Of a DNA stretch of 64,000 bases, positions 61,025 through 64,000 are shown in pieces; position 1 is the stretch's first letter; each line of letters opens with the position of its first letter. Position numbers and translations under genes: made by a program. The stretch is from assembly GCA_029207755.1 (NCBI GenBank), contig JARCOQ010000002.1:92789087-92853086 (forward strand). Direction: 5' to 3'. The DNA comes from Chamaea fasciata. Lineage: Eukaryota > Chordata > Aves > Passeriformes > Sylviidae. Under the pieces are notes generated by a model. It had not been told where the DNA came from. It did no database searches and saw only the letters and a list, made by a program, of their open reading frames with translations.

Positions 61025-64000
61025 CTGTAGAGATTTTTGTCCAAGTAATAAAAGGCTTGGGCTCCCCAGCTGCATCACAAGGGATAAAAGCATCGGTTTC
61101 AGCAAGGATGGATATGCTCTGAGATGCTTTTGTGATAATTTTAGGTCTTTCTCCATGTACCCTAAAATTAGTGGAAGATTGAATTAGAGTAGAATTGTGC
61201 GGCATAATGCCTCCCATGTAAGGAACAGACGGAAATTTTTGATGACGATGATGGACACTTTTGAAAGGATGAACTGTAGTGGTTATTTGTGGTTTTGTGC
61301 GCTGAGAGAACAAGGCTGGAGGGGTAATCTTTAAAATCAGTGGTGGTGATGTGGTTGTTGTGGCATGTGGCATTGGAAGCACTGGAACAGCTGTAGCTTT
61401 CTGCACTGTAATCCCAGTAGGTAAGACCTGAGCAACCTTCTTCTCATTTGTGTCCTTTGGCACTAGCTGACTAGGAACATCTGGTTTAGGATGTATATTT
61501 AAGTGAGGGAATATCCTTGTTCTGTTGAAAAGGAATGGTAGTCTGGAACCGGAGTAATAGGGGATCACTTGACTTGGTAGTCTCCCTGCTGTGCCTCTGT
61601 TATCTGGAAGATGGTTATTTCCAAAAAATCTTGAATTAATATTGTATCTGTTCTGACCCTGATTACTGAACTTGCTTTCGATTAATAGATTTGCTTTGTT
61701 AAATGGAGAGGCTTGTGTTGGGGTAGTTGTTTCTCTCTGGGAAGCAAAAGGTTTTCTGTCCTGGATGGTATGTGCTGCATACGCTGTTATCTCTGGTTTG
61801 TTTGTGTAGTGGAGAGGCTGATGTGCTGTAAAATAGCGAAGTGGGCCCTGTGTTACAGGAAGCTTCACTGTGCCTCTTACTGGAATGTGCTTTGGAGGCA
61901 CAACAGGTAGTCTTTGGTTGATGTTTGGTATCATTCCAGCAGGTGGATGGGGAAGATTTGGATTTAGCAGTAAACTGTTGTTTGACTTGCTACTGTACAA
62001 CTCTTTGAATTGCGTCTCTTTTGACTGCATGTTAATCCTGTTTTCGTTTGAGGAAGAAGTAGGGTGAACATTCTGTTTTGAGGTCATCACTATATTGTCA
62101 CCACCTGCTCCAACTTGTTTTGCTTCTGGGAATCTTTCTTGATTGAAGGCATTACTCTCCTTGGTGGTATAATGAAGAGAAGGATGTGAAGTGCTTGAAA
62201 TGGAAGGGGGAAGAGTGACAAGTTTTATAAATGGAATAAAAGCAGTGGATATAATAAGAGGCTTTTCAGTTGTCTGAGAATGATGAAACACATGTAACAT
62301 AGATTCCTCTCTATCCAAGGAAGATGGTTCTGTCCCAGCCTGAGAAGTAACATATTTCTTTGTCTCTTTAACTGGAGAAGTCTGAGTTTCTGCAGTGCTG
62401 AAAGAGGAGGAAAAAGTAGATATCTCATACTGCTGAGGTGGCTCAGCTTTTGCTGGTGTTTCTATAGACACTTTGGGCTTCCATGGCTCCTTTGAAACTG
62501 AGAGGTCCTTAAAAACTTCGACTGTGCCAACAGGAATACTTAAGTCACTCATAGTGGGATATGCCAGCTGGAATGTTCCAGCAGTTGTTTCATTAACCAC
62601 AACTTCTACGTCAAATAGGTTGGGCTCTTCTTGAGATTTTGGTTTTATTGACAGTATTGAGCTGTTCCTATATGCAGGAATAGTTGTTGTCCTTGATTGT
62701 TCTGCCTTATGATCCACAGTTTTAGAATCTGCTTTCGTGTTCTCCGCATAGACATTGTCTAATGTGTGGTATGCTGGCACTTCACTTGCCTCTGGTTTCA
62801 AAGGTACACTTGACTCTTTTGTGGGAAGCATGTTATGTACAGCATATGATGATAAAATTGTGATGGGTGCAGTCACTGGAAGTTCCAAGGTTTCAGGGCT
62901 GGTAGGGTGTGTCACATGTTTACCTTCAGGTGGAGAAGTAGTAGGCCTAAAAGAGAAAGTTGTGATCACATCTCTGATTTTTGTAATTTTCTCTGTGACA
63001 CCTGAATCAGGAATTAATGAAGGAGTGGATTCCATATGCTCCTCTTTCCTAGCCTGTGTTTTGATGTTTTTAAGACCAGGACTTTCAAGAGTTGGAGAAG
63101 ACGTTTTGGTAACAGCGTCAATTTCAGATGTCCTTGGAATTATAGGTATTGCCTCTGTGGTTGAAACAACACGAGGCAAAGGCTTTGGTCTTTGTCGGAT
63201 TCTGTTTGGCCTCCTCCTTCTGCCATAAGGCCTTTTTCTACCATGCTGAGTAATAAGTGAAGGGGTGGTCTTTCTATATGGAGTTGTTGTAGTGGCAACA
63301 GAAGTCAATCTACTGATGGAAGAAGCCGTTTCTAACCCCTCTGCAGTTTCATGAGGAGCATAAGCACTATGCAAAATGAATATGGGACCTTGTTTTGGAA
63401 TAGCGAGGTTTCTGTGTTCCTCTGTCTGAGAATTGTCTGTGTAACTGCTGGGCATGCTTTCTTGAGTCACTGTATTCCTGTGAGTTTCAGGTTCTTCTCT
63501 GCTCTGAACCCTGATTGGTGTGACAGCTGGAAAACTGTTACTTAAGTCTGCTGTTTTTGTATGACTTGTGGATATTTTTTTGTGCTGCTTTCTTGCATCA
63601 TTGCCCATTTCTCTAACAAACGGAAAAGTAGGTGGAGGAACAGTAGTAGTGCCTACAGAATCTGATGGGATGATCTCATCAAACTGAGAAGGTGCCAAAG
63701 TTATGGTGTCAACTCTAATTGGGCCGACATTAAATTTCAAGCTTGTCTCCAAGGTGCTATGAAGATCCACAGTCTGAGACTCAGCAAGGAGAGTAGCATC
63801 AAGTGGTAGCTCAGCAAAAGCAGAATTTTCTTCAGATATAGAAGATACAGTTTTATCTACACTTTGCACCGTGAATAAACTGCTCGGAACATTAGGAAAG
63901 TTTGTCACAATTTGTTTGGCTAGAGGTTCTTCAGTAAGGGCAACTGAATCATCTGTCCTGACATCAAGATGCTGCTCCCCTTGTGGTTGTGGAGTTGCAG
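61025..64000 (-). CDS. MXRA5: MXRA5, large linker exon (3' part; continues past the right edge)
   Basis: This is the 3' part of a giant exon of matrix-remodelling-associated protein 5, a secreted extracellular-matrix proteoglycan-like protein with N-terminal leucine-rich repeats and C-terminal Ig domains. It encodes 991 full codons, open to the window edge, so no start is visible. The first ~950 residues are Ser/Thr/Pro-rich, low in cysteine and mucin-like. They include an Arg-rich cluster (GRKRPYGRRRRP, about 63180-63246) and blocks resembling mammalian MXRA5 as I remember it (TNKPEIT near 61.8 kb, FGNN and RLPF near 61.5-61.6 kb). From about 61149 the first half of an Ig domain begins (RPKIITKA, cysteine in FIPC, tryptophan in ITWT). 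The exon ends at 61025 at a CAG|GTAAGA donor, phase 1. Reading past the donor gives about 45 further codons before a stop near 60888, which is intron. The linker evolves fast, so the identification rests mainly on the Ig part and the neighbouring exons. Confidence 0.95.

Noticed and set aside
62755..63228. 157-residue plus-strand open frame across the MXRA5 linker exon
   Set aside because: It lies antisense to the linker coding frame. Ser/Thr/Pro-rich coding sequence often leaves the opposite strand open; no start context or homology is seen.

Overview
The window looks like a piece of a bird chromosome. Two things show this: several decayed CR1 LINE copies, some with the typical 3' octamer-like tail (ATTCTATG variants), and solo LTRs with avian-type ends and 5-bp target-site duplications, as expected of ERVL-type retroviruses. 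A songbird or other neoavian is my best guess, but the sequence alone does not settle it. There are no prokaryotic or operon features.

Only one protein-coding gene can be supported. The right end (about 55.3-64 kb, minus strand) holds the 3' portion of MXRA5 (matrix-remodelling-associated protein 5, adlican). It comprises part of the giant linker exon (61025 to beyond 64000), a 901-bp exon (59490-60390) and the terminal coding exon (56039-57950), followed by a 3' UTR that probably ends near 55.28 kb. The splice sites join cleanly in frame (phase 1, then phase 2). The 1,928 residues encoded here consist of a Ser/Thr/Pro-rich linker followed by ten C-terminal Ig C2-type domains. The N-terminal signal peptide, leucine-rich repeats and any upstream Ig domains lie beyond the right edge.

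The remaining ~55 kb (1-55280) lies downstream of MXRA5, and I can support no coding exon in it. It is AT-rich DNA carrying transposon remnants: CR1 copies at 2.8, 4.8-5.5, 20.6-21.8, 27.4-28.1 and 34.6-35.4 kb; three solo LTRs with intact 5-bp duplications at 7.06-7.75, 26.26-26.78 and 34.74-35.28 kb, the last inserted inside a CR1; a weaker LTR candidate at 15.6-15.84 kb; and simple repeats. The short ORFs in this area lack splice context, family resemblance or convincing starts.

I found no clearly new biological system. The observations most worth a second look are the short core shared by two LTR families, the nested and paired LTR insertions, the repeated E-strand glycosylation sequon and domain-splitting introns in MXRA5, and a few unexplained promoter-like or retrocopy-like stretches.
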